Assembly (NCBI GenBank): GCA_008080815.1
Contig: VMDM01000010.1
Location: 1-64,000, forward strand
Direction of reading: 5' to 3'
DNA: 64,000 nucleotides
DNA from: Candidatus Nitrosopumilus sp.
GTDB lineage: Archaea > Thermoproteota > Nitrososphaeria > Nitrososphaerales > Nitrosopumilaceae
Made by a program: the position numbers and the translations under genes. Shown piece after piece: positions 26,409 through 36,407 of this stretch. Every line of letters starts with the position of its first letter. Position 1 is the first letter of the stretch. The notes under the pieces were generated by a model, which saw nothing but the letters and a program-made list of their open reading frames with translations, searched no databases and was not told the DNA's origin.

Positions 26409-26483
26409 GTATATCTAAATCGATCCTCTATAGAGGGCTTTATAGGTTTATTGAAAATCACATTCAAAAATAATGAATGAATT

Positions 26484-27659
26484 TCATTCAACTAAAACTA
26501 TGTTTATACTTGAATCAGATAAGGGCAAGAAATCATTAAATGAATTCCAAACAAAAGATTCAATTTGATACTTTCCAGGATTCTCAGGAATCCATGATTG
26601 AGATAAATCAAGTTTTTGGAATCCTGAAAGTTCTCCCTGAATCCAAGAAATTGATTCAACATAATCCATGGAATTTTTTACTTGAAAAATGTAAATAAAA
26701 TTTTGATTAAACTCTTGCTTATTTTCTATTTGTCCAACAATTTGGATTTGTTGATTAGAGGTTATGGATTTAAGTGGAGAACCTAAATTATTTACCAGTT
26801 GTACAGGATTTGAAGAAATTCGATTAATTGGTGCCGTAGGATTTTCAATTATTGCAGTATCTATAATTTCAATATTATCAGATATTGAAAATGGATTAGG
26901 CAGGGTGTAATCATCATATTTTACATAAATTTTATCTCCAATTTGAGAATGCAATTGATTTCCTGATGAAGAATTTTCAGTAAGTTGAATTGAATAATAA
27001 AATCTTGCAGAATTTTCATCAGTTTCAATTGCATCTAAAAGTAATCCTCCATTATCAGAATCAGAAAAAACTGTAAATGATATTCTATCTATTGATTCAG
27101 GATTCAAATTCATATCAGCATCTATAATTTTTATTTCAATTAAATCATCAAAGTAAAAATTTTTTTTAGAAAATTCAATTGTACCTTTGTTCCAATTAAT
27201 AGGGACTGATTCAACCAATACCACACCATCAGCAAACTCAAATGAAACCGAAATACTCGTATCTCTTTCAGTTTGTAAAAATCCATCTGTGGGTCCACTT
27301 CCACGTGTAGATGGATTTGTATCACTGATTCCATCACCATCAACATCATGTGAAAATCCAGTTAGAATTATTTCTCCAGTGAAAACACCACTAGATGTAT
27401 CCGTTTCAGTAAACTTGTAATTTTCCAAAGTATGACTTCTGCTTGAAATTTTTATTGAATGGGATTCAGAATTGCCAATTGAATCTATTTGATTTTTATT
27501 TGAATTCCAACTTGGTGCAATAATTTTCATTTTAATTTTATCAGTCCAAGAATAAACAGGTTTGTCAAAAAATATGGGGGCATATGGTTCATCAAAGATT
27601 GGAATCTCTTGACCAAATGCAAAAGGAAGTAAGGCAGATATTAAAAGTAAATCTAACAC
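26484..27659 (-). CDS. Secreted S-layer-like protein (thaumarchaeal type)
   Basis: 391 aa with a short hydrophobic signal (LDLLLISALLPFAFG) and GTG start at 27659, the only usable start after the LSm stop. The body has at least two beta-rich modules. The first carries KPVYSWTDKIKMKIIAPSWN, IKISSRSHTLENYKF, TSSGVFTGEIILTGFSHDVDGDG, and GSGPTDGFLQTERD. The second carries DADMNLNPESIDRISFTVFSDSDNGG. These closely resemble repeats of the large Nitrosopumilus surface-layer protein, from memory of that family. No C-terminal anchor is seen. It may be a minor surface component. Its place inside a transcription/translation operon is unusual. Confidence 0.8.
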   Translation of the reverse strand: MLDLLLISALLPFAFGQEIPIFDEPYAPIFFDKPVYSWTDKIKMKIIAPSWNSNKNQIDSIGNSESHSIKISSRSHTLENYKFTETDTSSGVFTGEIILTGFSHDVDGDGISDTNPSTRGSGPTDGFLQTERDTSISVSFEFADGVVLVESVPINWNKGTIEFSKKNFYFDDLIEIKIIDADMNLNPESIDRISFTVFSDSDNGGLLLDAIETDENSARFYYSIQLTENSSSGNQLHSQIGDKIYVKYDDYTLPNPFSISDNIEIIDTAIIENPTAPINRISSNPVQLVNNLGSPLKSITSNQQIQIVGQIENKQEFNQNFIYIFQVKNSMDYVESISWIQGELSGFQKLDLSQSWIPENPGKYQIESFVWNSFNDFLPLSDSSINIVLVE

Positions 27660-27691
27660 AATGATTTGTAGTAATTTATTGAATTTATGAC

Positions 27692-27922
27692 TTAGGACTC
27701 TTCATCAGGAAGAGAAATTGCCAAGATGTTATCCCCACGCAATAGTGTTTTACCGATTTTGATTTTATTTTCATCGGTAATATCTTCAGCATTTTCCAAA
27801 GTCAAATTCATATGAATATCAAAATCTTCCAGTACGCCTGTAATAGTTTTGTTATTTCTCAATCGAAGTAAGACAGTTTTTCCTTTGTTATTTGCCATCA
27901 AATTGTTTATTTCATCAGCCAT
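27692..27922 (-). CDS. Sm-like RNA-binding protein (LSm/SmAP)
   Basis: 76-aa Sm-fold protein forming ring oligomers that bind U-rich RNA. Sm1 motif: GKTVLLRLRNNKTITGVLEDFDIHMNLTLENA; Sm2 motif: LLRGDNILAISL. Located directly after rpoA, with 13 bp between. Exact role unknown; archaeal LSm proteins act in RNA metabolism and tRNA processing. Confidence 0.95.
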   Translation of the reverse strand: MADEINNLMANNKGKTVLLRLRNNKTITGVLEDFDIHMNLTLENAEDITDENKIKIGKTLLRGDNILAISLPDEES

Positions 27923-27935
27923 TATTTTTCACGAT

Positions 27936-30900
27936 TTATTTTTTCTTTGAAACTTGCATGTACAAGTCAACAGTACCACTTCCAATTGGAATGTTACTAC
28001 CAACAATTACATTTTCTGTGATTCCCTTTAGTTGTTCTATTTCACCACCTAAAGCTGCGTGTGCAATAGTTGGGACAGTAATTTCAAATGCTGCTCTTGC
28101 TAAAACACTATCTTTAGTTCCAGCAATTCCGTGTCTTCCAATTTGTTGCATGTAACCACGAGAACACATCAAGTCAGCGACTAACATAATGTATCTATTA
28201 TCAACTTCAAGACCTTGATCTTCTAGAGTACCTTTTAATTCATTTATCAATGCATTTCTTGCAGCTTCAATACCTAAGGTACCTGCAATCTCAAAGACAT
28301 TGTTTGTTCGAACATTTGTCTTATCAATTCCTTTTACTTCTAAAACTTTAGCAATGTTTGAACCAGTTGTTTGAATCACCCATTCATCATCTTTTTGAAC
28401 TAGTGTAACACGTTCAATATCAGGTACACCTTTTACAGTTGTGTTAAGAACTTTGTTTCTAATTGCAATTACAGTTGCAGTATCAGATTCTTCAGTAAGG
28501 TTTAGAGTTAGTAATTCACCAGTGGTTTCAATTTTGAATTTTTTATTAGAAGACAATGCTGCCTCTACATCACCAATTGTACAGCCACGTTCTCTCAATC
28601 TATTTTCACTGATTACTAGTTTGATTTGTGTAGAATAATCAGTTTCATTATCTGCTAATAATGCTGAAACTTTGGTTTGCAAAACATTTCTTGCAACATC
28701 AATTGCTTTTTCTCTTGATTTCTTTGATTCTTCATCAAGATAGATATCCATTGTTGGAGTAACAGGTTTCTTTCTTGCATCAACGAGTTCAATTAATCTT
28801 GGAAGACCCAAAGTAACGTTTCTCTCTTTGATACCTGCAAAGTGGAATGTTCTCAAGGTCATTTGAGTACCTGGCTCACCAATAGATTGAGCAGTGATGA
28901 TTCCTACAGCTTGTCCTGGTTCAACTTTTGCCTTGTTGTATAACAGTAAACCTTTCTTGCATACTGCTTCTACTCCTTCTTTAGATAAGTTTGAATCAAG
29001 TAGAGCTTCTGAAACCATTTTTGTCAATCTAGGATTGAATGTTTTTGTGTACTTCTTTGCCAGAGTTTCAATTTCATCTTTTGTTGCTTTCTTTCCAGAA
29101 TCAACAATTGTTTGGGATTCAATTAATCTACTTGGGTTAAATGCTTCACCATGATCACTCTTTTGGACATCAATTCCATCTTCACCATACAAGAACTGAA
29201 CAATGTGACCGTGTGGATCCCTCACAGTTCCATCATATTCTAATCTAATGTGTTCTAATGCGTTGATTAATCTACGCTGCATGTAACCACTCTGCTGAGT
29301 TCTAACTGCAGTATCAACAAGACCTTCTCTACCACCCATTGCGTGGAAGAAGAATTCAAGTGCAGATAATCCATCTCTGTAATTGGATTTTACAAATCCG
29401 TGTGCATCAGGATTTTTATCATGTTCTGGATAGTGAGTTAATGCTCTGTTATTGTAACCATCATGTAATCTATTTCCTCTTCTTGATTGTTGACCAAGTG
29501 CACCAGCCATCTGTCCAACATTTAATGATGAACCTCTAGCACCAGTTGTAGCCATAATTTTTCCTGCATTATCTGCAGGAAGTGAGTCATTAGCAGTAGA
29601 ACCAGCTTTGTCTCTTGCTTTTCCTAGTTCATTTACAATGTATGCTTCAAGAGCTTCTTCAGGTCTCATACCCCTTGTAAGTTTTAGAGTACCTTTTTCA
29701 AATTGATCAGTTAAATCGTCAACAATTGAGTATGTCTCACCAATATCGTTTAGAATTTGTTCTTTATCTTTATCAGCAACAATCAAGTCACCATAACCAT
29801 AACTAAATCCATAGTGAGTAATGAATTGTTTGACCATTACCAAGATTGAATTCAAGAAACTTTTTCCAACTGCATTACCATAATCTTTTGCAATTCTATG
29901 TAACACACTTTCAGGCTCCTCTGCACCAATTGATGATTTATCAATTACACCAGAGATTAATTCACCATTTTTAATAACAACGTCTTTTTGTTGACCTTTT
30001 GTTCCCTTTGACCATTTTGATGTAATGACATAGTTGAAATCTTTTGGAAGGAATAGTGAAAATAATTGTTTTCCAGTGTATGCAGCACCATCTTTAGTTT
30101 TGGTTGCAGGTTTTGGTAATGGACCATTATATCCACCCAACATTGCAAGATTAGAAAATTCTTGAACAGTAAGAGTAGTTCCATCTTTTGTTAAAAGATA
30201 AGCACCAGTGACAAAGTCTCTTAATGCTCCAATGATAGGACCACCATATCTTGGAGAGATTAATTGATCTTGAACTCTCATAAGTAGAATTGCTTCTGCT
30301 CTTGCCTCTTCACTTTGTGGTACATGCAAATTCATTTCATCGCCATCAAAGTCTGCGTTGTATGGAGGACATACTGAAGGATGTAATCTGAAAGTCTTTC
30401 CTGGAAGTACTCTAACATAGTGAGCCATAATAGACATTTGGTGAAGTGATGGTTGTCTGTTAAACATGACAATATCACCATCAGCTAAATGTCTTTCAAC
30501 AAGATAACCTATCTCAATTGTTTCAGCAATAGTTGAACGGTCTTCTACAAAGTCTAATCTAATTTTTACACCATCTGGTCTTACTATGTAATTGACACCA
30601 GGGAATTTTTCAGGACCATTTATGATTAATTTTCTCATTCTTTCAATGTTCCATTCAGTAACAATTTCAGGAATTGTTAACTTCATAGCTACAGTTTCTG
30701 GAACTCCCACTTCTGACAAATCTAAGTTAGGATCAGGTGAAATAACAGTTCTACTAGAAAAGTCTACTCTCTTTCCAGATAATGAACCTCTAAATCTTCC
30801 TTCTTTACCTTTTAGTCTTTGTGTAAGTGTTTTTAGTGGACGTCCAGAACGGTGATGAGCTTGAGGAATTCCAGATACCTCATTATCAAAATATGTTGTT

Positions 30901-31727
30901 GTATGATATTGAAGTAAATCAACTAAGTCTTGAACAATTAATGGAGGAGTTCCTGCATCTTTACTTTCTTTGAGTCTTTGATTCACTCTGATAATGTCAA
31001 CCATTTTGTGTGTCAAATCATCTTCAGAACGAATTCCGGTTTCTAAGATAATGGAAGGTCTTACAGTAACTGGAGGTACAGGAAATGCTTGTAGAATGAA
31101 CCACTCTGGTCTAGCTGTAACTGGATCATAAGATAATAGTTGAAGATCATCATCAGTAATTTGTGAAAATCTTTCTCTAATTGTAATTGGCAATAAACGA
31201 TGTTCACCAATCTCAGTTTTTTCTACAAAGATGGTTGGTTTTGTGAAAATTAATTCGTATTGTGTTTTTCCGCAATGAGGACATTCTTTTGCTTTTTTTG
31301 CTTTCTCAATAATCTGTTCAGGAATTCTTTTTTGAGAGATTACAGTATATGCTGCTTGTCTTTGTTTAATATTTCTAAAGATTTCCAAATCCTCTTGAGG
31401 AACTTTAATTCTTGCACATGAACGACATGTTGATTGTAATAATTTGTGAATGTTATCAATAAATGCAATATGCAAAACAGGCTCTGCTAATTCTAAATGA
31501 CCAAAATGACCAGGACATCTAGCAGCTGTATTTCCACATGTAAGACATTTTTGACCTGGTTCAAGTGTTCCCAAACGTCCATCCATTAAACCTCCTTGTA
31601 CAGGCATTCCATCTTCATCATATGTTTCTGGTGCAGTAATTTCAGCAACAGAATATTTTCTAATTTCAGTTGGAGACCAAACTGAGAAACGAATTCCATC
31701 AATTGCTTTAATTGCTTGAACAGACAT
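27936..31727 (-). CDS. rpoA: RNA polymerase subunit A, undivided (A' + A'')
   Basis: Largest polymerase subunit, carrying half the active centre. 1263 aa. N-terminal zinc site CLTCGNTAARCPGHFGH, clamp zinc CRSC, and the Mg-binding NADFDGDEMNLHVP near residue 460. The A'' part follows without break (PGQAVGIITAQSIGEPGTQMT, about residue 930). In most other archaea A' and A'' are separate genes; the fused form is a known thaumarchaeal trait. AAGGAG site before the ATG at 31727. Its first base overlaps the last base of the rpoB stop. Confidence 0.98.
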   Translation of the reverse strand: MSVQAIKAIDGIRFSVWSPTEIRKYSVAEITAPETYDEDGMPVQGGLMDGRLGTLEPGQKCLTCGNTAARCPGHFGHLELAEPVLHIAFIDNIHKLLQSTCRSCARIKVPQEDLEIFRNIKQRQAAYTVISQKRIPEQIIEKAKKAKECPHCGKTQYELIFTKPTIFVEKTEIGEHRLLPITIRERFSQITDDDLQLLSYDPVTARPEWFILQAFPVPPVTVRPSIILETGIRSEDDLTHKMVDIIRVNQRLKESKDAGTPPLIVQDLVDLLQYHTTTYFDNEVSGIPQAHHRSGRPLKTLTQRLKGKEGRFRGSLSGKRVDFSSRTVISPDPNLDLSEVGVPETVAMKLTIPEIVTEWNIERMRKLIINGPEKFPGVNYIVRPDGVKIRLDFVEDRSTIAETIEIGYLVERHLADGDIVMFNRQPSLHQMSIMAHYVRVLPGKTFRLHPSVCPPYNADFDGDEMNLHVPQSEEARAEAILLMRVQDQLISPRYGGPIIGALRDFVTGAYLLTKDGTTLTVQEFSNLAMLGGYNGPLPKPATKTKDGAAYTGKQLFSLFLPKDFNYVITSKWSKGTKGQQKDVVIKNGELISGVIDKSSIGAEEPESVLHRIAKDYGNAVGKSFLNSILVMVKQFITHYGFSYGYGDLIVADKDKEQILNDIGETYSIVDDLTDQFEKGTLKLTRGMRPEEALEAYIVNELGKARDKAGSTANDSLPADNAGKIMATTGARGSSLNVGQMAGALGQQSRRGNRLHDGYNNRALTHYPEHDKNPDAHGFVKSNYRDGLSALEFFFHAMGGREGLVDTAVRTQQSGYMQRRLINALEHIRLEYDGTVRDPHGHIVQFLYGEDGIDVQKSDHGEAFNPSRLIESQTIVDSGKKATKDEIETLAKKYTKTFNPRLTKMVSEALLDSNLSKEGVEAVCKKGLLLYNKAKVEPGQAVGIITAQSIGEPGTQMTLRTFHFAGIKERNVTLGLPRLIELVDARKKPVTPTMDIYLDEESKKSREKAIDVARNVLQTKVSALLADNETDYSTQIKLVISENRLRERGCTIGDVEAALSSNKKFKIETTGELLTLNLTEESDTATVIAIRNKVLNTTVKGVPDIERVTLVQKDDEWVIQTTGSNIAKVLEVKGIDKTNVRTNNVFEIAGTLGIEAARNALINELKGTLEDQGLEVDNRYIMLVADLMCSRGYMQQIGRHGIAGTKDSVLARAAFEITVPTIAHAALGGEIEQLKGITENVIVGSNIPIGSGTVDLYMQVSKKK

Positions 31728-34700
31728 TATAGTTTCTCCTTTATCAAAAGTCTAGGTGCGACATTTAGACTTTGCATTTCTTGTAATAATAATTTGAAAG
31801 CATATGCAACAGATACTGAGGAAACTTTGGCTTTATCACCACATACTCTGCAAACATATTTTCTTTGTTTCACATCATGATAAGCTACCAAACCACATCT
31901 CTCACATACAAAGATGTCAGATTTGTCAGATTCATCAAGCAATCTATCTTTTAGAATCATTGATGCACCATATGCAATTAAACAATCACGTTCCATCTCA
32001 CCAAATCTTAAACCACCACCTCTTGCTCTTCCTTCAGTTGGTTGTTTTGTTAGCATTTGGACTTGACCTCTTGCTCTTGCATGAATCTTGTCTGCAACCA
32101 TGTGGTGTAATTTTTGATAGTAAACAACTCCAATGAAGACTTCAACTGGGAATGATTTTCCAGTTCTTCCATCATACATTATTTCTTTACCAGAATATTG
32201 GAATCCATGTGCATCCATTGCTTGTTTTACTTCATCCATTTTTTCACCAACAAATGCTGAACCATCAAATCTCTGACCTCTTAGGGCAGCAGCTTTTCCA
32301 CAAATTGATTCCATCATCATTCCAACAGTCATTCTAGATGGGAAAGCATGTGGGTTAATCAATACATCTGGGGACATTCCACTTGCAGTGTAAGGTAAAT
32401 CTTCAGCTTTTGCTAAAATTCCCAAAACACCTTTTTGTCCATGTCTTGATGCAAACTTGTCACCAATTTCTGGAATTCTCATATCTCTAACTCTAATTTT
32501 ATACATTTTTCCACCTTCGTTGGATTGGGTCATTACAACAGTATCAACAACACCATTTTCTGATGGTCTTACACCAATTGAAGTGTCTCTTCTGTATGGT
32601 CCAGATGATTCAAACTCTCTATATTCTTCCATGAATCTAGGAGGACTGGTTTTTCCAATCAAAATATCACCGCCTTTAACTGGTGCTTCAGATGCAACAA
32701 CTCCATCTTCTTCCAATAATCTGTATGCACGTTCACCTTTGAAACCACGAATGTTGTCTTCAGCATTTGGAATTTCAAATGTGTCTCTCATTCCACCAGG
32801 ATATTGTTTTGCTTCAGCATCATAAATTCTAAAGAAAAATGTTCTTCCCAATCCTCTATCTACAGATGCTTTACTTAGAACAATTGCATCTTCAATGTTG
32901 TAACCGTCAAATGGCAAAACTGCTACAACACAATTTTGTCCTGCAGGTCTATCCTCAAGACCTAGTAATTTCATTGCTTTAGTGTTTACAATTGGAACTT
33001 GTGGATATAACATAAAGTGTTGTCTGACATATGTACTGGTGTTCATCATTGGTGTTGAAAATCCAAGACTCTGTTTTGCCATTGCAGATTCGTATGTATT
33101 TCTTGGAGATTGGTTGTGTTCAGGATATGGAATGATTGATGCACCTGCTCCAAGGATTGCTGGAGGAAATACTTCGAGATGAGTTCTCTTCTTGGTGTCT
33201 TTTTCATCTAAGGTAACGTAACAATTTTCTTCTTCATTTGCATCAATTAATTCTAAAACACCCATTCTCAAAAGATCATTCCAAGATATGAGTTTCTTGG
33301 AAATTTTATCTAGCAAATCACTTGTCAAAAGTGGTTTGTTATCTTTGATAATTATCAAAGGTCTTAGAACACGACCTGCATTACAATTTACATAAATTCT
33401 CTTTGTAGAGCCCTCAATTTCTGAGGTATGAAATGATATTCCAACATGTGGATGAATTTTTGAGTTTCTTCTCAATTCTCTGAGTGACTCTGCTAATTGC
33501 TCACCATCAGAATAGAATCCAATCAATCTACCGTCAACGAAAATTCTTGCACCATCTTTTTTGATATCTTCTTTTGCATCAAAGAAATGAACAGTACCTA
33601 GTTCGTATAATTTTTCAACAATTTCTTCAGAAGCTACTGTCTCAGAAATAATTCCAGATAATGCAATATTTTTTACCAAACCACAGTTTGAACCCTCAGG
33701 AGTTTCACTTGGACAAATTCTTCCAAAGTGAGTAGCATGAAGATCTCTTGCTTCAAAGTTTGGTTGAGTTCTACTAAGAGGAGATTGAATTCTTCTCAAG
33801 TGACTAATTGTAGAAAGATAATTTGTTCTATCAAGAAGTTGAGTAACTCCAACTCTTCCACGACCCCAGTTTCCAGTTGCTATTGCATTATTGAGTTTAT
33901 CAGAAATTATTCCAGGTCTAATTGCAGCAGCTACTGCGTTAATTCCACGTTTTTGACCAGATCTCTCTAGTTGATATTTCATATCACGAACCAAATTTCT
34001 AAATGCTGTACGGAACAAATCAGCTAACATCTGACCGGCAAATTTGATTACTTTATTTCCATAGTGGTCTTTATCGTCAGGTTTAATCCATCCCAATTTT
34101 AGTTCAATTAACTTACAAGTTGCTTCACCCAAAAATTGTGCCTTTTCTTTTCTATTTTCTGGATGCTTTCCTAAATGAGGTAATAGACCCCAATCCAATA
34201 GTGTCTCTGCACGTTTGATTTGAAATTCTTCAAGCATTCCAGGTGCGATTCTTTTACTGATATAGACAATAGCATCTTTGGCAGTTGGCACATCACTTGC
34301 TTTCTCAAAAGAACCTTCCAATTCATCTTGAATGTTATCTACCAAAGAAACTGCTGCTGCAATTTCTCTATCAGATTCTAGTCCAAGAGATCTCATCAAA
34401 GTGATTACTGGAATATCAACAGGTGAACCAGGAATTCTGGCAACAATTAATCCATCATTTTTCATTACTAATTCTAATTTTGCTCTATAGCCTACAATTG
34501 AAGAATAAACTTTTGCTTTGTGTACAATATTTCCACCTACATTTTCTTTATCAACAATAATTTTATTGTAAGAAAGATCTTCTAATCCAACGATTACACG
34601 TTCTGAACCATTAATGATAAAATATCCACCAGGATCATTTGGATCCTCACCATGTTCAATTAATTTTTGAGTGGAAAAGTTGTGTAAGATACAAGACATA

Positions 34701-35074
34701 GACTTTGCCATTACTGGAATATCTCCAATATGGACAAATCTTGATTCCAAAATTTTTCCATCTTCAACAACACTAGCTTCCATCATAACAGGAGCAGAAT
34801 AAGATACATTTCTCAATCGTGCTTCTGCAGGAGTTATGTGAGTAATTGAACCATCTAGTTCCATCATTCTTGGTTGTTGGAGTTTTACTTTTCCAAGTTG
34901 AATTTTGTAAGGATACTCTGCATTTTCAATATCAATTTGACCTACTTCGTTGATTATACTTTGTAGTCCACGTTCTAAAAATTCATCAAATGATTTTAGG
35001 TGCATTCTAGCAATACCTTCTCGTTTTAGAATATCCTGAATTACAGGCCAGCGTTTAGTTGAAGGATCTGCCAT
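31727..35074 (-). CDS. rpoB: RNA polymerase subunit B (undivided)
   Basis: Second largest polymerase subunit, 1115 aa, not split into B' and B''. Contains the fork and lobe region (GLVKNIALSG, ETPEGSNCGL), GYNIEDAIVLSK, KFASRHGQKGVLG, and the C-terminal clamp zinc ribbon CERCGLVAYH...CRVCGDK. The ATG at 35074 shares a base with the rpoH stop and the stop shares one with the rpoA start, so translation is coupled along rpoH-rpoB-rpoA. Confidence 0.98.
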   Translation of the reverse strand: MADPSTKRWPVIQDILKREGIARMHLKSFDEFLERGLQSIINEVGQIDIENAEYPYKIQLGKVKLQQPRMMELDGSITHITPAEARLRNVSYSAPVMMEASVVEDGKILESRFVHIGDIPVMAKSMSCILHNFSTQKLIEHGEDPNDPGGYFIINGSERVIVGLEDLSYNKIIVDKENVGGNIVHKAKVYSSIVGYRAKLELVMKNDGLIVARIPGSPVDIPVITLMRSLGLESDREIAAAVSLVDNIQDELEGSFEKASDVPTAKDAIVYISKRIAPGMLEEFQIKRAETLLDWGLLPHLGKHPENRKEKAQFLGEATCKLIELKLGWIKPDDKDHYGNKVIKFAGQMLADLFRTAFRNLVRDMKYQLERSGQKRGINAVAAAIRPGIISDKLNNAIATGNWGRGRVGVTQLLDRTNYLSTISHLRRIQSPLSRTQPNFEARDLHATHFGRICPSETPEGSNCGLVKNIALSGIISETVASEEIVEKLYELGTVHFFDAKEDIKKDGARIFVDGRLIGFYSDGEQLAESLRELRRNSKIHPHVGISFHTSEIEGSTKRIYVNCNAGRVLRPLIIIKDNKPLLTSDLLDKISKKLISWNDLLRMGVLELIDANEEENCYVTLDEKDTKKRTHLEVFPPAILGAGASIIPYPEHNQSPRNTYESAMAKQSLGFSTPMMNTSTYVRQHFMLYPQVPIVNTKAMKLLGLEDRPAGQNCVVAVLPFDGYNIEDAIVLSKASVDRGLGRTFFFRIYDAEAKQYPGGMRDTFEIPNAEDNIRGFKGERAYRLLEEDGVVASEAPVKGGDILIGKTSPPRFMEEYREFESSGPYRRDTSIGVRPSENGVVDTVVMTQSNEGGKMYKIRVRDMRIPEIGDKFASRHGQKGVLGILAKAEDLPYTASGMSPDVLINPHAFPSRMTVGMMMESICGKAAALRGQRFDGSAFVGEKMDEVKQAMDAHGFQYSGKEIMYDGRTGKSFPVEVFIGVVYYQKLHHMVADKIHARARGQVQMLTKQPTEGRARGGGLRFGEMERDCLIAYGASMILKDRLLDESDKSDIFVCERCGLVAYHDVKQRKYVCRVCGDKAKVSSVSVAYAFKLLLQEMQSLNVAPRLLIKEKL

Positions 35075-35325
35075 TATACTTCCACCACGTATCTATAGTA
35101 AAGACTCTCTCCTGATGTAGGACTTTTTCTGGTAATTTTTATCATATCTCCTGGTTTTACACCAAGTCCAAGTATTGCAGGGTCGTTAACGAAAATCAAT
35201 GGAAGTTCAGTTGGTTTACAGTTGTATTTACCTAGTACTTCTTCAGCTTCTTTTTTTGTCATAATTTCATGTTTTGGAACATAGATGTGATCTGGTACTA
35301 GAACTTGATTTTTTTTCGTTGCCAT
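35074..35325 (-). CDS. rpoH: RNA polymerase subunit H (RPB5-like)
   Basis: 83-aa subunit equal to the C-terminal domain of eukaryotic RPB5: LVPDHIYVPKHEIMTKKEAEEVL, then LPLIFVNDPAI, KPGDMIKITRKSPTSGESLYYRYVV. First gene of the polymerase operon, conserved before rpoB in archaea. Confidence 0.97.
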   Translation of the reverse strand: MATKKNQVLVPDHIYVPKHEIMTKKEAEEVLGKYNCKPTELPLIFVNDPAILGLGVKPGDMIKITRKSPTSGESLYYRYVVEV

Positions 35326-35399
35326 CTAAAAACCCCCATATCTAACATTAAATGTAATTGTAAATAATGCACACAAACTGTCAAAAACTCACGTCGAGG

Positions 35400-35412
35400 T
35401 TAATATATATCT
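35400..35412. promoter_or_regulatory. Strong symmetric TATA element upstream of rpoH and the PEFG cluster
   Basis: TTAATATATATCTA-type sequence is readable on both strands. On the minus strand it would start transcription near 35380, giving the rpoH operon a leader of about 55 nt. On the plus strand it would start near 35432, upstream of the second TATA-like element (tttaaaac near 35470-35477) that fits the gene at 35505. Direction unproven. Confidence 0.4.
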
Positions 35413-35504
35413 AATCTGAATTTCGGCAAAAACAGATTTTGTTTTATTGTTAGGTCAATGAAAATTTCTTTAAAACTAAATAGTAAAAATTTGATGAGAT
35501 ATAC

Positions 35505-36344
35505 ATGAAAGCATACTTTGCAGTTTTTGCCTTAACTTTAGCATTAGTTGCTAGTTTTGGCATGACTCCAGTTTTTGGTCAAGTAAGCTCTATTTCTGTT
35601 ACTACAGATAAAACATCATACCAAGATGGAGACATCATTGTAGTTTCAGGACAAGTCAGAGATCTTTTATCAGGAACTCCAGTTAGCATGATTGTAAAAG
35701 CTCCAAATGGAAACTTGGTATCTATTGCTCAAGTCAACGTTAATGGAGATAGAACATACTCTACACAAATCACTGCGGGAGGGTCACTAATGAAAGAGAC
35801 TGGAAATTATAGTATTACTGTCCAATATGGAAACGAAAGTAGATCTGCTGAAACCAGTTTTGAGTTTGGTGGTTCAATAACTCCTAGCAATGAAGCTACA
35901 GGAATAAAATCCGCCATTACTGACAAAACAGTCACCATTGAAGGAATAGATGATGTAATTGGTTATGAGATTACAGGTGGCAAATTATTAGGAATCACTC
36001 CAGATATTGATGCCAAATCTCTAGTCATTGCTATAGATGCCACAGAGGATGGACAAATCACACTAGTAATTCCTCGTTCAATACTTGATTCAAAGATGAA
36101 TGGTGAAGATGATTCATTCTTTGTACTAGTTGATGGTGAAGAAGTAGACTTTGAAGAAAACTCAACCAGTTCAGACAGGACTGTTATTGTCAAATTCAGA
36201 GCAGGTGCAGAAGAGATCGAAATCATTGGAACCTATGTAATTCCAGAGTTTGGTGCAATCGCAGCTATGATTTTAGCAGTAGCAATTATCTCAATAATTG
36301 CAGTATCTGCAAGATCAAAACTAAGCATTATGCCAAGATACTAA
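35505..36344 (+). CDS. Secreted PEFG-CTERM protein 1
   Basis: 279 aa. A cleavable signal peptide (about 1-25, ending TPVFG-Q) is followed by a beta-sandwich module (about 28-110: TSYQDGDIIVVSGQVRD, NLVSIAQVNV, AGGSLMKETGNYSITVQYG). A second domain (about 130-235) follows. The C terminus is the sorting tag VIPEFG, a hydrophobic helix and Arg-Ser-Lys. PEFG-CTERM tags are known in thaumarchaea and are thought to be processed by an archaeosortase, which would attach the protein to the membrane or surface. First of four tandem paralogues. Confidence 0.88.
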   Translation: MKAYFAVFALTLALVASFGMTPVFGQVSSISVTTDKTSYQDGDIIVVSGQVRDLLSGTPVSMIVKAPNGNLVSIAQVNVNGDRTYSTQITAGGSLMKETGNYSITVQYGNESRSAETSFEFGGSITPSNEATGIKSAITDKTVTIEGIDDVIGYEITGGKLLGITPDIDAKSLVIAIDATEDGQITLVIPRSILDSKMNGEDDSFFVLVDGEEVDFEENSTSSDRTVIVKFRAGAEEIEIIGTYVIPEFGAIAAMILAVAIISIIAVSARSKLSIMPRY

Positions 36345-36382
36345 AATTACATCTTTTTTCTATTTTTAAATATACATAAATA
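36228..36382 (+). repeat. PEFG 3' cassette, copy 1
   Basis: This segment encodes the end of PEFG protein 1 (from GTYVIPEFG), its stop, a T-rich terminator-like run and the TATA region of the next gene. By eye, 36243-36382 is identical to 37170-37309 (140 bp), and 36228-36367 is identical to 38103-38242 (140 bp). Confidence 0.9.
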
Positions 36383-36407
36383 CCAAGGGTACTTGGAAAG
36401 AATTAGG

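Noticed and set aside
31804-33970. Several plus-strand frames of 60-122 codons
   Set aside because: All lie antisense to rpoB, which is certain; compositions rich in Leu/His/Gln are typical of shadow frames.
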